From Berkiella sp964594635 (lineage in GTDB: Bacteria > Pseudomonadota > Gammaproteobacteria > Berkiellales > Berkiellaceae): DNA of 64,000 nucleotides. The notes beneath the pieces are model-generated. The model did not search any database, was not told the origin of the DNA, and was given only the letters and a program-made list of their open reading frames with translations. The first letter of the stretch is position 1; each line of letters opens with the position of its first letter. Made by a program: the position numbers and the translations under genes. The stretch spans positions 18,166 through 82,165 of the forward strand of contig CAZQMV010000010.1 of NCBI GenBank assembly GCA_964594635.1, read 5' to 3'. This document shows positions 8,575-19,000 of this stretch, piece by piece.

Positions 8575-10386
8575 ATGGAAAAAATCAAAAATCGTTCACA
8601 TACCCTTCTCATTGCTTTAACGCTTATCTTGGCAACCTGTTTTATCTTTCTTATCTATTGGCAAGGGCTCTATGGGTCTTTTTTACTTGATGATTTACAA
8701 TCGATTGAGTCTGCACAATTAAAAACTTTTTCCTGGCAGCAATTAATAGAGGTCAGTTTACAAAACGATTCCAGCCCATTGGGAAAGCCTATTTCAATAG
8801 CAAGTTTTGCTTTAAATCATTATTTTTTTGGCCTTGATCCTTTTTATTACAAACTCGTCAATCTCATTATTCATGTCTGTTGTGGATTTGCGATTGGCTT
8901 TCTTGGCTATTTAATTACGCTATTTATGCCAAAAGCCAAGCGTTACGCCAAATGGATTGGATTTTTCACTGCGGCCCTTTGGTTAATACATCCATTACAG
9001 ATCAGCACGGTGCTCTATCCTGTACAACGCATGACTCAGCTTTGTCATTTATTTATTCTACTTGGTTTAAACACTTATTTTTGCGGCAGAATAAAACAGC
9101 TAACCCATAAACCCCATAGTAGTCTTATTCTCATTTTAAGTTATGCCATCTTTTTCCCTTTAGCGCTGTTAAGCAAAGAAACCGGCATCCTCTTTCCGTG
9201 GTATGTTTTTATTGCTGAACTTTTTATCCTTAAATTTCATGGCACACAAAAACAAAGTCGCTATTTAAAATGGTTTCACTACACACTTTGCTTGGGATTA
9301 TTAATAGGCGCATTGTTTTACTATTGGTACCATTTGGAAATCTACCTTGCATTATTTGCTGATAAAAAAATAACCTTAGGCGATAGCGTTTTAACCCAGC
9401 TCAATGCTGTGGTGTTTTACTTAAAGTTGATTATTATCCCACAACTTGCCGATATGGGCCTTTATCACGACGACTTTCCAATTGTAAGAGCTTTCAATTT
9501 ACAAACCGTCTTATGTGGTTTACTGCTAGCAGGTCTTGCCTTCACGATATTCTTTACTCGCAAACGCGCACCCCTTATCGCTTTTGGTTTAGCCTGGTTT
9601 TTTGTATCGCATGCCATTGAGTCAACTATATTGCCTCTTGAAATGGTATCTGAATATCGCAATTACTTAGCCAGTTTTGGGATTTTACTCATTGCTACGT
9701 CTTATTTTATTCCTTTTTTTAACAAACTGGATATTGCACCAAAACGTTTTTACATTATCTTTTCATTTTTTCTCATTGCTCTGTTAGCCACTATTACTGC
9801 TCAGCGCAGCAATATTTGGTCTTCAAACAATAAATTTTTACAAGAATCTCGCATCCAACACCCTTTATCACCTCGCGTTCACATCGAAATTGCTAACTTT
9901 TTCTTACAAGAACAACAATATGCACTCGCTTTTGTTGAACTCGATGAAGCTGCACGTTTAAATCCTTATAATGCTGGGATCCCCCTGCATAAAATGCTTA
10001 TTTATTGCCGACTTCAAGCTGTGCCACCACGTCTTTATGAAGAAGCAAAGCAAATGCTGCGACAAGGCGAGATCACACCTTACGTTATCACTATATTTGA
10101 TACCATGGTGAAAAACATGCTCAATCAGCAATGCAACGCTATTGATAAAAAGAAAATGATAGCGTTAATCCATGCAGCATACGAAAATCCTTACTTACGC
10201 TACAAGCCACGTTATAAAGCAGCGCTATTGCATTTAGAAGCAAGTCTTGAATTACTAAATACCAATAGCGACAAAAGTCGTTTACTACTTTTAAACGCTT
10301 ATGACACAATTATTCTCGGTTCGAGCTTCAGTTTTCCCTTGGCAGGGTCTATTATTCCCAGTATTAAAAAGTCACCCATTGGCTGA
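8575..10386 (+). CDS. Polytopic GT-C-like protein, candidate pilin glycosyltransferase
   Basis: The protein has 603 residues. About ten to eleven hydrophobic helices fill residues 10-420, and a soluble, helical C-terminal region of about 180 residues (~425-603) has TPR-like sequence (FFLQEQQYALAFVELDEAAR followed by LNPYNAG). The first periplasmic loop carries FLLDDLQSIE, matching the acidic pair expected in GT-C lipid-dependent glycosyltransferases, and later LNHYFFGLDPFYYKLVNLII, which recalls TPR-containing protein O-mannosyltransferase-like enzymes. Position directly after pilA is where many gammaproteobacteria keep a pilin-specific oligosaccharyltransferase (TfpO/PilO, TfpW type). Substrate and reaction are inference. 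No good Shine-Dalgarno is visible, and the ATG follows the pilA terminator by only a few bases, so expression is probably low and coupled to pilA read-through. Confidence 0.7.
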   Translation: MEKIKNRSHTLLIALTLILATCFIFLIYWQGLYGSFLLDDLQSIESAQLKTFSWQQLIEVSLQNDSSPLGKPISIASFALNHYFFGLDPFYYKLVNLIIHVCCGFAIGFLGYLITLFMPKAKRYAKWIGFFTAALWLIHPLQISTVLYPVQRMTQLCHLFILLGLNTYFCGRIKQLTHKPHSSLILILSYAIFFPLALLSKETGILFPWYVFIAELFILKFHGTQKQSRYLKWFHYTLCLGLLIGALFYYWYHLEIYLALFADKKITLGDSVLTQLNAVVFYLKLIIIPQLADMGLYHDDFPIVRAFNLQTVLCGLLLAGLAFTIFFTRKRAPLIAFGLAWFFVSHAIESTILPLEMVSEYRNYLASFGILLIATSYFIPFFNKLDIAPKRFYIIFSFFLIALLATITAQRSNIWSSNNKFLQESRIQHPLSPRVHIEIANFFLQEQQYALAFVELDEAARLNPYNAGIPLHKMLIYCRLQAVPPRLYEEAKQMLRQGEITPYVITIFDTMVKNMLNQQCNAIDKKKMIALIHAAYENPYLRYKPRYKAALLHLEASLELLNTNSDKSRLLLLNAYDTIILGSSFSFPLAGSIIPSIKKSPIG

Positions 10387-10452
10387 ACTAGTTAGGTTAA
10401 CTAGTCTTATACTATATGTGTACCCAAATAGATTAAAAGCTGAAATTGCCAC

Positions 10453-12165
10453 ATGACTGAGCAAACTACCTCTTTAAATGGCCTGGCAAAAAAATTAGTA
10501 CAGGCTAATTTGCTGGACGCCTCCACAGCAGCTCAGGCTATGGATGCAGCTTTGCGCAAAAAAATGCCTTTTGTCGCTTACCTGGTTGATAAATCCCTCG
10601 TCAATGCCAGAGATTTGGCAGTTAGTGCCTCGGTAGAGTTTGGTGATCCTCTGTTTGACCTTAGTGTCATGGATCTTGAATTAATCCCCAAAGATCTCGT
10701 GAGTGAAAAGCTCATTCGTCAGCACCATGCGTTACCCCTGTTTCGACGGGGAAACCGTCTTTTTGTCGCCGTTTCTGATCCAACCAATCTAGAAGCGCTG
10801 GATGAATTTAAGTTTCATACCGGAATTAACACTGAAGCCATCATTGTTGAAGAAAATAAACTGCTGGAAATTATTGAAAAAATATTAACTGAAAGTGAAT
10901 CATCAGCATTAGACGATCTCAAAGATACTGATTTAGATGCATTAGATATTTCAACTGATGAACTTGAAAAAAGCGATGATGACAATGATTCCGAGGTCGA
11001 TGATGCACCGATTGTCCGATTTGTTAATAAAGTGCTGCTTGATGCGATTAATCGCGGCGCTTCTGATATTCACTTCGAACCCTATGAAAAGCAATATCGT
11101 GTCAGATTACGCCAAGATGGCATTTTAACTGAATTCGCGACTCCGCCCGTTAATTTGGCACCCCGTTTAGCAGCACGCTTAAAAGTGATGTCGCGTCTGG
11201 ATATTTCAGAACGTCGCGTACCACAGGACGGACGTTTCAAAATGAAGCTCTCAAAAAATAGAGCCATTGATTTTCGTGTCAGTACTTGCCCTACCCTTTT
11301 TGGTGAAAAAGTCGTGATGCGTATTCTCGATCCTTCTAGCGCAAAAATGGGGATTGATGCCTTAGGTTACGAATCGGCTCAAAGAGAAGCGTTTCTAACC
11401 GCTATTCACAAACCACAAGGTATGGTCTTGGTAACAGGACCTACCGGTAGCGGTAAAACCGTTTCCTTGTATACTGCACTTAATATTCTTAACACCAGTG
11501 AAGTGAATATTTCCACCGCAGAAGATCCCGTGGAAATTAACTTACCGGGTATTAACCAAGTCAATGTGAACCCTAAAGCGGGATTGACCTTCTCAAGTGC
11601 CTTGCGAGCATTTTTACGACAAGATCCTGATATCATCATGGTTGGTGAGGTCCGCGATTTAGAAACCGCTGAGATAGCGGTCAAGGCTGCGCAAACGGGT
11701 CACATGGTATTATCCACTTTGCACACTAATAGTGCCCCAGAAACCTTGACTCGTATGATCAATATGGGGATCCAAGCATTTAACCTAGCGACTTCCGTCA
11801 CCTTAGTCATTGCACAACGTTTAGCACGCCGCCTCTGTTCAAATTGCAAACAAACAGCAAGCTTCCCATCTGAAGCACTGTTAGGTATGGGTTTTTCAGA
11901 AGAAGATATTAAAGAGAACTTTACCATCTTTGAACCAAAAGGCTGCGACCAGTGCACTAATGGCTTTAAAGGTCGAATTGGTTTATACGAAGTCATGCCC
12001 GTTACAGATGCCATTGGCAAAATTATTATGGAAGGTGGTAATGCTTTTGACATCGCCATTCAGATGAAAAATGAAGGTATCATCAATTTACGACGAGCAG
12101 GCTTGAACAAAGTGAAGTTAGGGTTAACGAGTATCGAAGAAGTGAGCCGAGTTACCAAGGATTAA
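10453..12165 (+). CDS. pilB: Type IV pilus assembly ATPase PilB
   Basis: This cytoplasmic hexameric ATPase drives pilin polymerisation. It has 570 residues. The N-terminal MshEN-like region (residues ~1-150) is followed by an acidic linker (DDLKDTDLDALDISTDELEK) and the GspE/PilB core, with Walker A GPTGSGKT near residue 329, the Asp box (EDPVEI), Walker B (DPDIIMVGEVRD) and the His box (GHMVLSTLHTN). A zinc-binding tetracysteine follows (CSNC...CDQC). Length and motif order are normal for PilB. It starts 66 bp after the preceding gene and is followed after 3 bp by pilC, so pilB-pilC-pilD-coaE form a tight operon. Confidence 0.97.
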   Translation: MTEQTTSLNGLAKKLVQANLLDASTAAQAMDAALRKKMPFVAYLVDKSLVNARDLAVSASVEFGDPLFDLSVMDLELIPKDLVSEKLIRQHHALPLFRRGNRLFVAVSDPTNLEALDEFKFHTGINTEAIIVEENKLLEIIEKILTESESSALDDLKDTDLDALDISTDELEKSDDDNDSEVDDAPIVRFVNKVLLDAINRGASDIHFEPYEKQYRVRLRQDGILTEFATPPVNLAPRLAARLKVMSRLDISERRVPQDGRFKMKLSKNRAIDFRVSTCPTLFGEKVVMRILDPSSAKMGIDALGYESAQREAFLTAIHKPQGMVLVTGPTGSGKTVSLYTALNILNTSEVNISTAEDPVEINLPGINQVNVNPKAGLTFSSALRAFLRQDPDIIMVGEVRDLETAEIAVKAAQTGHMVLSTLHTNSAPETLTRMINMGIQAFNLATSVTLVIAQRLARRLCSNCKQTASFPSEALLGMGFSEEDIKENFTIFEPKGCDQCTNGFKGRIGLYEVMPVTDAIGKIIMEGGNAFDIAIQMKNEGIINLRRAGLNKVKLGLTSIEEVSRVTKD

Positions 12166-12168
12166 ACT

Positions 12169-13419
12169 ATGCCCATCGCAAAACGTGCGCCTTCTCGTGC
12201 AGTCACCACTGCCCCTAAAATGTATCTATTTTCTTATGAAGCCACCAATAGCCAGGGTCTTAAGATCCAAGGCGAAATCAGTGCGATCAATATCACTTTG
12301 GCCAAAGCCGATTTGCGCCGTCAAAGTCTTAATCCTATTTCGGTGCGTCGTAAATCCACCCCTTTATTTAACCGTAGAAAGAAAAAGGTGACTGCCGCTG
12401 AAATTTCGCATTTTAGCCGACAACTGGCTACGATGATGGCAGCCGGTGTGCCTTTAGTACAATCTTTTGAAATTGTGGCAAAAGGAACAGATAGCGCCGC
12501 TGTACGCGATTTAGTGGTAGCCATTAAATCAGAAGTAGAAGCTGGGCGTTCATTTTCCGATGCCCTAAAACAACATCCATTCTATTTCGATTCTTTATTT
12601 TGCAGTTTAGTCGCAGCAGGTGAAGCGTCAGGTTCGCTGGAAACCATGCTTGATCGTATTGCAACCTACAAAGAAAAAACCGAATCCTTAAAACGAAAAA
12701 TCAAAAAAGCCTTATTTTACCCTTCGGCAGTAATGGTAGTTGCTATTATCGTTACGGGTATTTTGCTGATTTTTGTGGTCCCTCAATTTGAAACACTTTT
12801 TAAAGGATTTGGTGCTGATTTACCCTACTTTACAAAAATGGTCATTGGCTTATCCAATTTTGTGCAAAAATTCTGGTGGATTGTTGCAGGAGTATTAATA
12901 GGTGCCGCATGGGGTTTTGGTTACGCCAAGAAAAAATATGTCGCGGTTCAACAAGTGCTTGATCGCAGCATGTTAAAATTACCTATTATTGGTAATATTT
13001 TACACAAGGCTGCCGTTGCGCGTTATGCAAGAACCTTATCGACAACGTTTGCTGCCGGTGTGCCCTTAGTTGAAGCACTTGACTCTGTCGCAGGCGCAAC
13101 CGGAAATATCGTTTATACCAAAGCAGTGCTTTATATTCGTGATGCCGTATCAACAGGTTCACAGATGCAAGCGGCAATGCGTACCACTGGGATCTTTCCC
13201 AATATGGTGGTGCAAATGGTTGCAATTGGTGAAGAATCTGGCTCTTTGGACAAAATGCTCTCGAAAGTCGCCACCATTTATGAAGAAGAAGTCGATGCCG
13301 CAGTCGATGGGCTAAGCAGTTTGCTTGAACCTCTTATTATGGCAGTATTAGGTGTTCTAGTCGGCGGCTTAGTAGTCGCCATGTACCTACCTATTTTCAA
13401 AATGGGTTCTGTCATCTAA
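12169..13419 (+). CDS. pilC: Type IV pilus inner-membrane platform protein PilC
   Basis: This polytopic platform protein interacts with PilB and inserts pilin subunits into the growing fibre. It has 416 residues with two T2SSF domains. Each begins with an ISHFSRQLATMMAAGVPLVQ-like stretch (the second copy is VARYARTLSTTFAAGVPLVE) and is followed by a GEASGSLE or GEESGSLD motif. There are three transmembrane segments at about residues 185-205, 230-250 and 385-405. The start is ATG 3 bp after pilB, and pilD follows after 11 bp, so translation is probably coupled. Everything seen is typical of the family. Confidence 0.97.
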   Translation: MPIAKRAPSRAVTTAPKMYLFSYEATNSQGLKIQGEISAINITLAKADLRRQSLNPISVRRKSTPLFNRRKKKVTAAEISHFSRQLATMMAAGVPLVQSFEIVAKGTDSAAVRDLVVAIKSEVEAGRSFSDALKQHPFYFDSLFCSLVAAGEASGSLETMLDRIATYKEKTESLKRKIKKALFYPSAVMVVAIIVTGILLIFVVPQFETLFKGFGADLPYFTKMVIGLSNFVQKFWWIVAGVLIGAAWGFGYAKKKYVAVQQVLDRSMLKLPIIGNILHKAAVARYARTLSTTFAAGVPLVEALDSVAGATGNIVYTKAVLYIRDAVSTGSQMQAAMRTTGIFPNMVVQMVAIGEESGSLDKMLSKVATIYEEEVDAAVDGLSSLLEPLIMAVLGVLVGGLVVAMYLPIFKMGSVI

Positions 13420-13430
13420 GGTTTGTACCA

Positions 13431-14279
13431 ATGGAATGGCTAACTCTCGCAATCATTGGGCTGTTTGGTCTTATCATCGGCAGCTTTTTAAATGTGATCA
13501 TTGTTCGCTTACCACGAATGCTCGCGAACGCTTGGACCACCCAGTGTTATGAGTATTTAAAACAAACACCCCCTAACCAAAACGACGAACCCTATAATCT
13601 CGCCATTCCCCGTTCGCATTGCCCGCAATGCAATCACATGATAAGTGCTATCGATAATATTCCAGTGCTAAGCTTTTTATTTCTCAAAGGCCGCTGCCGT
13701 CATTGTCAAACCCCCATTTCCTGGCGCTATCCTTTGATTGAAGTCGCAACGGCTCTCTTGTCAGTGTTCGTGGCTTATTGCTTTGGACCCACTTGGCAAA
13801 CCGCTGCAGCACTGATATTAACTTGGTCCTTGGTGGTTTTAACGGTTATCGATCTACAAGAACAATTGCTACCTGATGATATAACGCTCCCCTTATTGTG
13901 GTTGGGGCTGATAGTGAATTCACAGTCCTTATTTACGTCTTTGTCTAGTGCAGTATTTGGGGCGATTGCCGGTTACTTATTTTTATGGAGTATCTACTGG
14001 CTTTTCAAATTGCTCACGCACAAAGAAGGCATGGGTTATGGTGATTTTAAGCTCTTAGCGATGCTGGGTGCTTGGCTTGGATGGCAAATGTTGCCCGTCA
14101 TTGTTCTACTGTCATCGGTGGTTGGCGTCATTGTGGGATTGACGCTGATCGCTTTTAAACAATTAAACAGAGATCAACCGATTCCTTTTGGACCTTATCT
14201 TGCTATGGCGGGTTGGTTAAGCCTCATTTGGGGTGATAAACTGAACCAATATTATCTTAAATTGATCCCAAGCTTATGA
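13431..14279 (+). CDS. pilD: Prepilin peptidase / N-methyltransferase PilD
   Basis: This inner-membrane bifunctional enzyme cleaves prepilin leaders and methylates the new N-terminal phenylalanine. Its main substrate here is PilA and any minor pilins. It has 282 residues. The cytoplasmic methyltransferase loop has two zinc-type CxxC pairs (CPQC and CRHC), and the aspartyl protease residues lie in VIDLQEQLLPDD and in GYGDFKLLA, near residues 142 and 205. About seven to eight transmembrane segments are visible. Its stop overlaps the coaE start by 4 bp (ATGA), which indicates coupled translation. Confidence 0.97.
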   Translation: MEWLTLAIIGLFGLIIGSFLNVIIVRLPRMLANAWTTQCYEYLKQTPPNQNDEPYNLAIPRSHCPQCNHMISAIDNIPVLSFLFLKGRCRHCQTPISWRYPLIEVATALLSVFVAYCFGPTWQTAAALILTWSLVVLTVIDLQEQLLPDDITLPLLWLGLIVNSQSLFTSLSSAVFGAIAGYLFLWSIYWLFKLLTHKEGMGYGDFKLLAMLGAWLGWQMLPVIVLLSSVVGVIVGLTLIAFKQLNRDQPIPFGPYLAMAGWLSLIWGDKLNQYYLKLIPSL

Positions 14280-14890
14280 CATATGTGGTTGCCCTGACTG
14301 GTGGCATTGGCAGTGGTAAAAGCACTGTCGCAAATTATTTTGCATCTCTGGGTGTCCCTATTATCGATGCCGATCTCATTGCACGGGATATCGTCAAACC
14401 CCACACAAACGCTTATCAAGCCATTGTAGAACACTGGGGTAATGAGATTTTACTAGCCAATGGCGAGTTAAATCGCCCGCTGTTGCGCGAACACATCTTC
14501 AATCACCCTAGCGATAAAATTTGGTTAGAAAATTTACTTCACCCTCTGATCCGAGAAGCCATCAAAAAGGACATCCAAAAAGTAGAAAGCCCTTACTGTG
14601 TAGTCGTTATCCCCTTGTTGGCTGAGCACTATTCCCATTATCAAGCTATGATCAATGAAGTTATTGTGATTGATGTCACACCCGAACAGCAGCTTGCTAG
14701 AACCCTGGCACGAGACCCTAGTTCTGCCTCGCTAGTCGAGAAAATCATGGCATCACAAAGCACTCGTATCGATAGACTCAAAATTGCGCAAACATGCTTA
14801 TCAAACCAAGAAGAACTAACGAGTATTGAAAAGAAGGTGTTCGACTTACACACTAAGTTGTTAAAGACTAGCATCTCAGGGAAAATTTGA
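14276..14890 (+). CDS. coaE: Dephospho-CoA kinase CoaE
   Basis: CoaE performs the last step of coenzyme A synthesis, phosphorylating the 3'-hydroxyl of dephospho-CoA with ATP. It has 204 residues. The P-loop ALTGGIGSGKSTVANYFASL is at the N-terminus, the substrate-binding DADLIARDIV follows, then HPLIRE and the lid region with RTLARDPSS (often RxxxRD). The length is normal. It overlaps pilD by ATGA and is followed by zapD; pilD-coaE-zapD-yacG is a widely conserved gammaproteobacterial order. Confidence 0.97.
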   Translation: MTYVVALTGGIGSGKSTVANYFASLGVPIIDADLIARDIVKPHTNAYQAIVEHWGNEILLANGELNRPLLREHIFNHPSDKIWLENLLHPLIREAIKKDIQKVESPYCVVVIPLLAEHYSHYQAMINEVIVIDVTPEQQLARTLARDPSSASLVEKIMASQSTRIDRLKIAQTCLSNQEELTSIEKKVFDLHTKLLKTSISGKI

Positions 14891-14936
14891 TATATTGCAG
14901 GTAAGAACATTCACTCTACCCATCGAGGTATTTGGC

Positions 14937-15710
14937 GTGGCTCAACAATTTCTGATTTTCGAACATCCGCTTAATGAACGTATTCGTACATTCTTGCGCA
15001 CTGAGCATTTATTTCAGTTGGCTAAATATAGACTGATCAATACGGTTAGTCCGTGGGATGCCAGAGATTGCATCTCTGCGATTATCGAACTTTATAACCT
15101 CATTGAAAGAACCGACTTTCGTGGCGAACTTTTAAAAGAGATCGAACGCCACACCAATGGTCTACAACGCCTTGATATGACCCCCAGCATCGATCGTCAA
15201 GCTTTAGGCAAGGTCCTAAAAGAACTTGAATACTCGATTGAAACATTACGCTGCTATTCAGCCAAACAAGGGTTATGTCCTAAAGAAAGCGATTTCTTCA
15301 ACAGTATTCGTCAACGGTTGTTGATCCCAGGTGGAACGTGTAGTTTTGATTTACCCGCTTTTCACTACTGGCTCAGCTTGCCCCCAAAAATGCGGCAAAA
15401 AACCTTGAGTGAATGGCAAGAACTCTTAACACCGCTTGATAAAGCCTTGTCATTAGTATTAGAGCTCACCCGTCAATCAAGTCGCGCAACACGCGAAATG
15501 GCTGAAAACGGCACTTTCCAGAAAACCATTAATGCACAAGCTGCTTCGCAATTGATCCGTATTGCTGTCTCCGCTGAATATTGTGTTTATCCTGAAATCA
15601 GTGCCAATAAACATCGCATCAACGTTCGTTTCTTGCAAGCGCAATTCGAAGGGAAACCTGCTTTATTAACACAAGACATCCCTTTTGAATTAACATGTTG
15701 TTCGATTTAG
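14937..15710 (+). CDS. zapD: FtsZ-bundling cell division protein ZapD
   Basis: ZapD is a cytoplasmic protein that cross-links FtsZ protofilaments and stabilises the Z-ring. The family core begins FLIFEHPLNERIRTFLRTEHLF and ends with FELTCCS. The open frame extends to a TTG at 14895, but I place the start at the GTG at 14937. A GAGGT Shine-Dalgarno sits 7 bases before it, and the resulting N-terminus (MAQQFLIFEHP) matches the family. The product is 257 residues, close to the ~247 of E. coli ZapD. It is followed immediately by yacG, in the usual order. Confidence 0.94.
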   Translation: MAQQFLIFEHPLNERIRTFLRTEHLFQLAKYRLINTVSPWDARDCISAIIELYNLIERTDFRGELLKEIERHTNGLQRLDMTPSIDRQALGKVLKELEYSIETLRCYSAKQGLCPKESDFFNSIRQRLLIPGGTCSFDLPAFHYWLSLPPKMRQKTLSEWQELLTPLDKALSLVLELTRQSSRATREMAENGTFQKTINAQAASQLIRIAVSAEYCVYPEISANKHRINVRFLQAQFEGKPALLTQDIPFELTCCSI

Positions 15711-15718
15711 CAGAAAGT

Positions 15719-15925
15719 ATGGCCGTGAAAGTCTTTTGTCCACGTTGTAAAAAACCTTCAACTTTAGCTGCCAGCAACCCTTTTCGTCCTTTTTGTAGCG
15801 AACGCTGCAAACTAATCGATTTGGGTAGCTGGGCAGCGGAAGATTACAAAATTCCTGCCGAAGATTCGCCTTCTTTTGAAAACGACGAAATGAGTGCAGG
15901 TAACGATCCTGACGATAAATTCTAA
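15719..15925 (+). CDS. yacG: DNA gyrase inhibitor YacG (zinc protein)
   Basis: YacG is a small zinc-binding protein that inhibits gyrase by binding GyrB. The four zinc ligands are in CPRC and, after 15 residues, CSERC (CxxC...CxxxC). The diagnostic FRPFCSERCKLIDLGSWAAE is present, and the C-terminal tail is acidic and disordered. The frame is open to 15695, but the ATG at 15719 (MAVKVFCPRC) avoids overlap with zapD and gives 68 residues, near the 65 of the E. coli protein. It is the last gene of the pilB-yacG unit. Confidence 0.95.
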   Translation: MAVKVFCPRCKKPSTLAASNPFRPFCSERCKLIDLGSWAAEDYKIPAEDSPSFENDEMSAGNDPDDKF

Positions 15926-16018
15926 ACAGACTAACTATTAAAATTCAGCGTTAGTTGCAGACATCCGACGGGATAGAAGTCTAAATCAAATCTGACACAT
16001 CCTGTCTATCAACTAAAA

Positions 16019-19000
16019 TTAAATTTTGCTGCGCGAGGAAGCACCTAATTCAATTTTTTGAATTATGGCTTCCGCTAATTGTGATTGGTTCGACAGAGCT
16101 GTCGCTCTTTCCCATTCATGACGATTCGGAATAGGAAGCCCATTATCAATTCTTGATTTTTCATATGCACTAAAATCAACCACTTTCTTTTCTAGTTCCG
16201 TTAGTACGGTTGCTAATAAATCGCCGTGATCGCCATGCTGCAAGGTTTGACTAAGCTTGGATAAGCCTTCTCTTGTTTGTGATGCTAATGCAATAGTGAG
16301 TAACTGTGGATCTAGTTCAATCACTTCTTTTAACTTATCGACAAAGGCTTTTCGTTCCTGCCTTCCTATTTCTGAACCCACTTCGCCAAATGTATTATAT
16401 TCACGAAATAATATGCCAAAAGCTTCATAAGCGGGTGCATACTTTTCATTCTCTCTTTGTTCTATTTTGCGACGCAGTCTATCAGCATAGTCTTTCAACA
16501 CTGCCACTTCCACTGTGACCCTTTGAGGTGGTTTATCAGAAGTTGGATCATTAAACTGTAATTGTAGAGGGGTTTTATATCGATCAACAATACTCACTAC
16601 CACCCCTTCTCGCAGATATCCTTGCAAATTGATATTCTCGGGCTTATCAGCGTGTAACTGGATAAAATCTAGCGCCATTTTCGATTGTTCGGTCGTTAAT
16701 TGCGGTGTTACCGATTGCTCTTGTCGACGTGTTTCTTCAAATGATCTCATAATGGGAGCTTGACGCTTATGATCATAACGTTTAACAAGGGTTTTAACCC
16801 CTTCAATACTTTCTTTTTGCTTACGAATTTCTTCAGCATCAAGAGCGACTTTCATTGTTTGGATCTGTTCTTTAGTCAGTTCTTTTTTCTTCTTGGGCTG
16901 TTTACTAATAATCGTTCTCGCTCCATTTTGTAGAGCGCGGATAGAATTGTGAATAGAGGTGGCTTGACCAATGCCATCCAACTCCGTTTGCAGACCATTT
17001 GCAACAGCAACCGCACTTTTCGCAAATTCATAAAACTGTGCCACATCAACACCGACAAGATGATGAACTTGCAGTTGTGCAGTAAATGCACTTTTTTCAA
17101 TCAATAGCTTAGCCTTCGCCTGCTGTAACACCTGAAGTTGCTTATAAGCGATAGTGCCTTTCTTAGGACGACGTTCCTGCAAATCAATCTCATAAGCAGT
17201 CATACTTTGATGAAAGTCAAAAACCAATTTAAGTATATCTTGCTTAACAATATTCATCGTCTCTTGAAAAGCGTTGTGCGAAGTTGTCAAAAGATCTAAT
17301 TGCGCCAATTTTTCAGTGATCTGTTTTAACCTAACTTGAATATCAGGTAATAATTGCTGTTGCATTATGCTACTGTCAGTAATAATGCTGAGCAAATATT
17401 CCTTATCCGCATCGAAAAATGGCTGATCTTTTGCCTCCCAATCTTTACCAAAAGCAACCACCACCTTATCAAATTCATTTAAAACTCTTTTTTGCGATTT
17501 TTGCATTGTCTCATAATACTGAATAAGTAAGGCTTGGTTTGGTGCCTCTTTAGAGATCTCATCGAAATAAGCATCAAGCGCATAGCTCAATTTCGCAACG
17601 ATGCTGTTTAACTTGGCAAGAGCATCTTTTTTTGCAAATGCATTAAATGCACTTATCATGGTGTTACAACGAAAATCAGTGAATGTTTGACCCACGCTAG
17701 CATCACTGAGTATAAAACTATCTTCTGCTTCTTCAAGATTTGCCTTTAAACGAATAAGCCAAGCTGGATTAATATTAACTTGATCAATCCCTTGCTCTTT
17801 AACTACAGTAGGATTAATCGCTAATTCACAACGCACACCTAGAGAGATTGCCTTATTAATATATTCATTATATTCCGCCATTTTTTCTGTCGTTCTTTCG
17901 GTAATAGCCTTTGCGCGGTTGTAAAAATAGATCCCTAATGCATACTTATCTTCTTCCGAGAGATCTTCTTTAGACTCCTTTCCTTTAGGTAACTCAGCAT
18001 TTGGATCCATTACAAAACTAGGTTCTCGCGATTCTGCATGTGCCGCTTGATAATCAACCCATTCCTTTACCAATTCGTTAGCACGCAAAGGCGTCATATC
18101 AGGATCCTGGGAAAGAATCATATTTTTCACCATTCTTTCTATGACTTTCTGTTCATCCATCGCTTTAAGCAAAAAGGTATAATTGGGTGAACTTTTAACT
18201 TGGGAAAGACGAATAGAGGCAACTTCTTTCGATAACGGATAGCGTTCCTGTTCCTCATGAGCGACATCTCTCTTTATGACACTCGCAGTGCCAGTTACAA
18301 GTTTTTCAGAAAATGCTTCTATCTGATCAGTTTTTATAGTCATCTTTGCTTGAATTATTTGCTTGACTTCATGAGCTAATAAGGTTTTAGTCATTTCTGT
18401 GATAATGCTTTGCTGAACAACCCTTTCCATCGTCAAACTCAAAAAAGTCGTTTGAATATCAGCTTTTTGCGCTTTCAATTCTGCTATTTCTTTTTGTGCG
18501 TTCAAGGAATTAACATCTAGTTGATTTATTTTTCTCTGGATCATCTGCAATGATTGTTGCAATTTTCTTAGCTCATATTCAATTTTATTCAATTGATGAC
18601 GAGCTTTTTTCACTTCTGGATGCTGACCTAGGTTTTTCTTAACAACTTCTTTCGCTTCTCCTACCAAACGGTTAATCATGATATTTTGTAGTCGTATAAA
18701 CAAATCGTTATTAATCAGATCTTTTATATTCAGCAATTCTTCATGATAGGTTGCTACCGCAAACCTTAAGTGGTTTTCATCCAGTGTTTTTTCATGAGTC
18801 ATGGGATTCATTTCCCCGTACTCATCAATCATTTTCAAAATGTACTGCATTTCATCTGCTTCACTCAACCTTAAACTAATAACAAAATTATCTAAGGTGG
18901 TTAGCGGGGTATTTAATGGAGACTTCTCCTGATTAATCAGGTTATCGCTGATTGAATTGATCATTTCTAATTGTGAGGCGAGATCTAAAGCGGTAAATTT

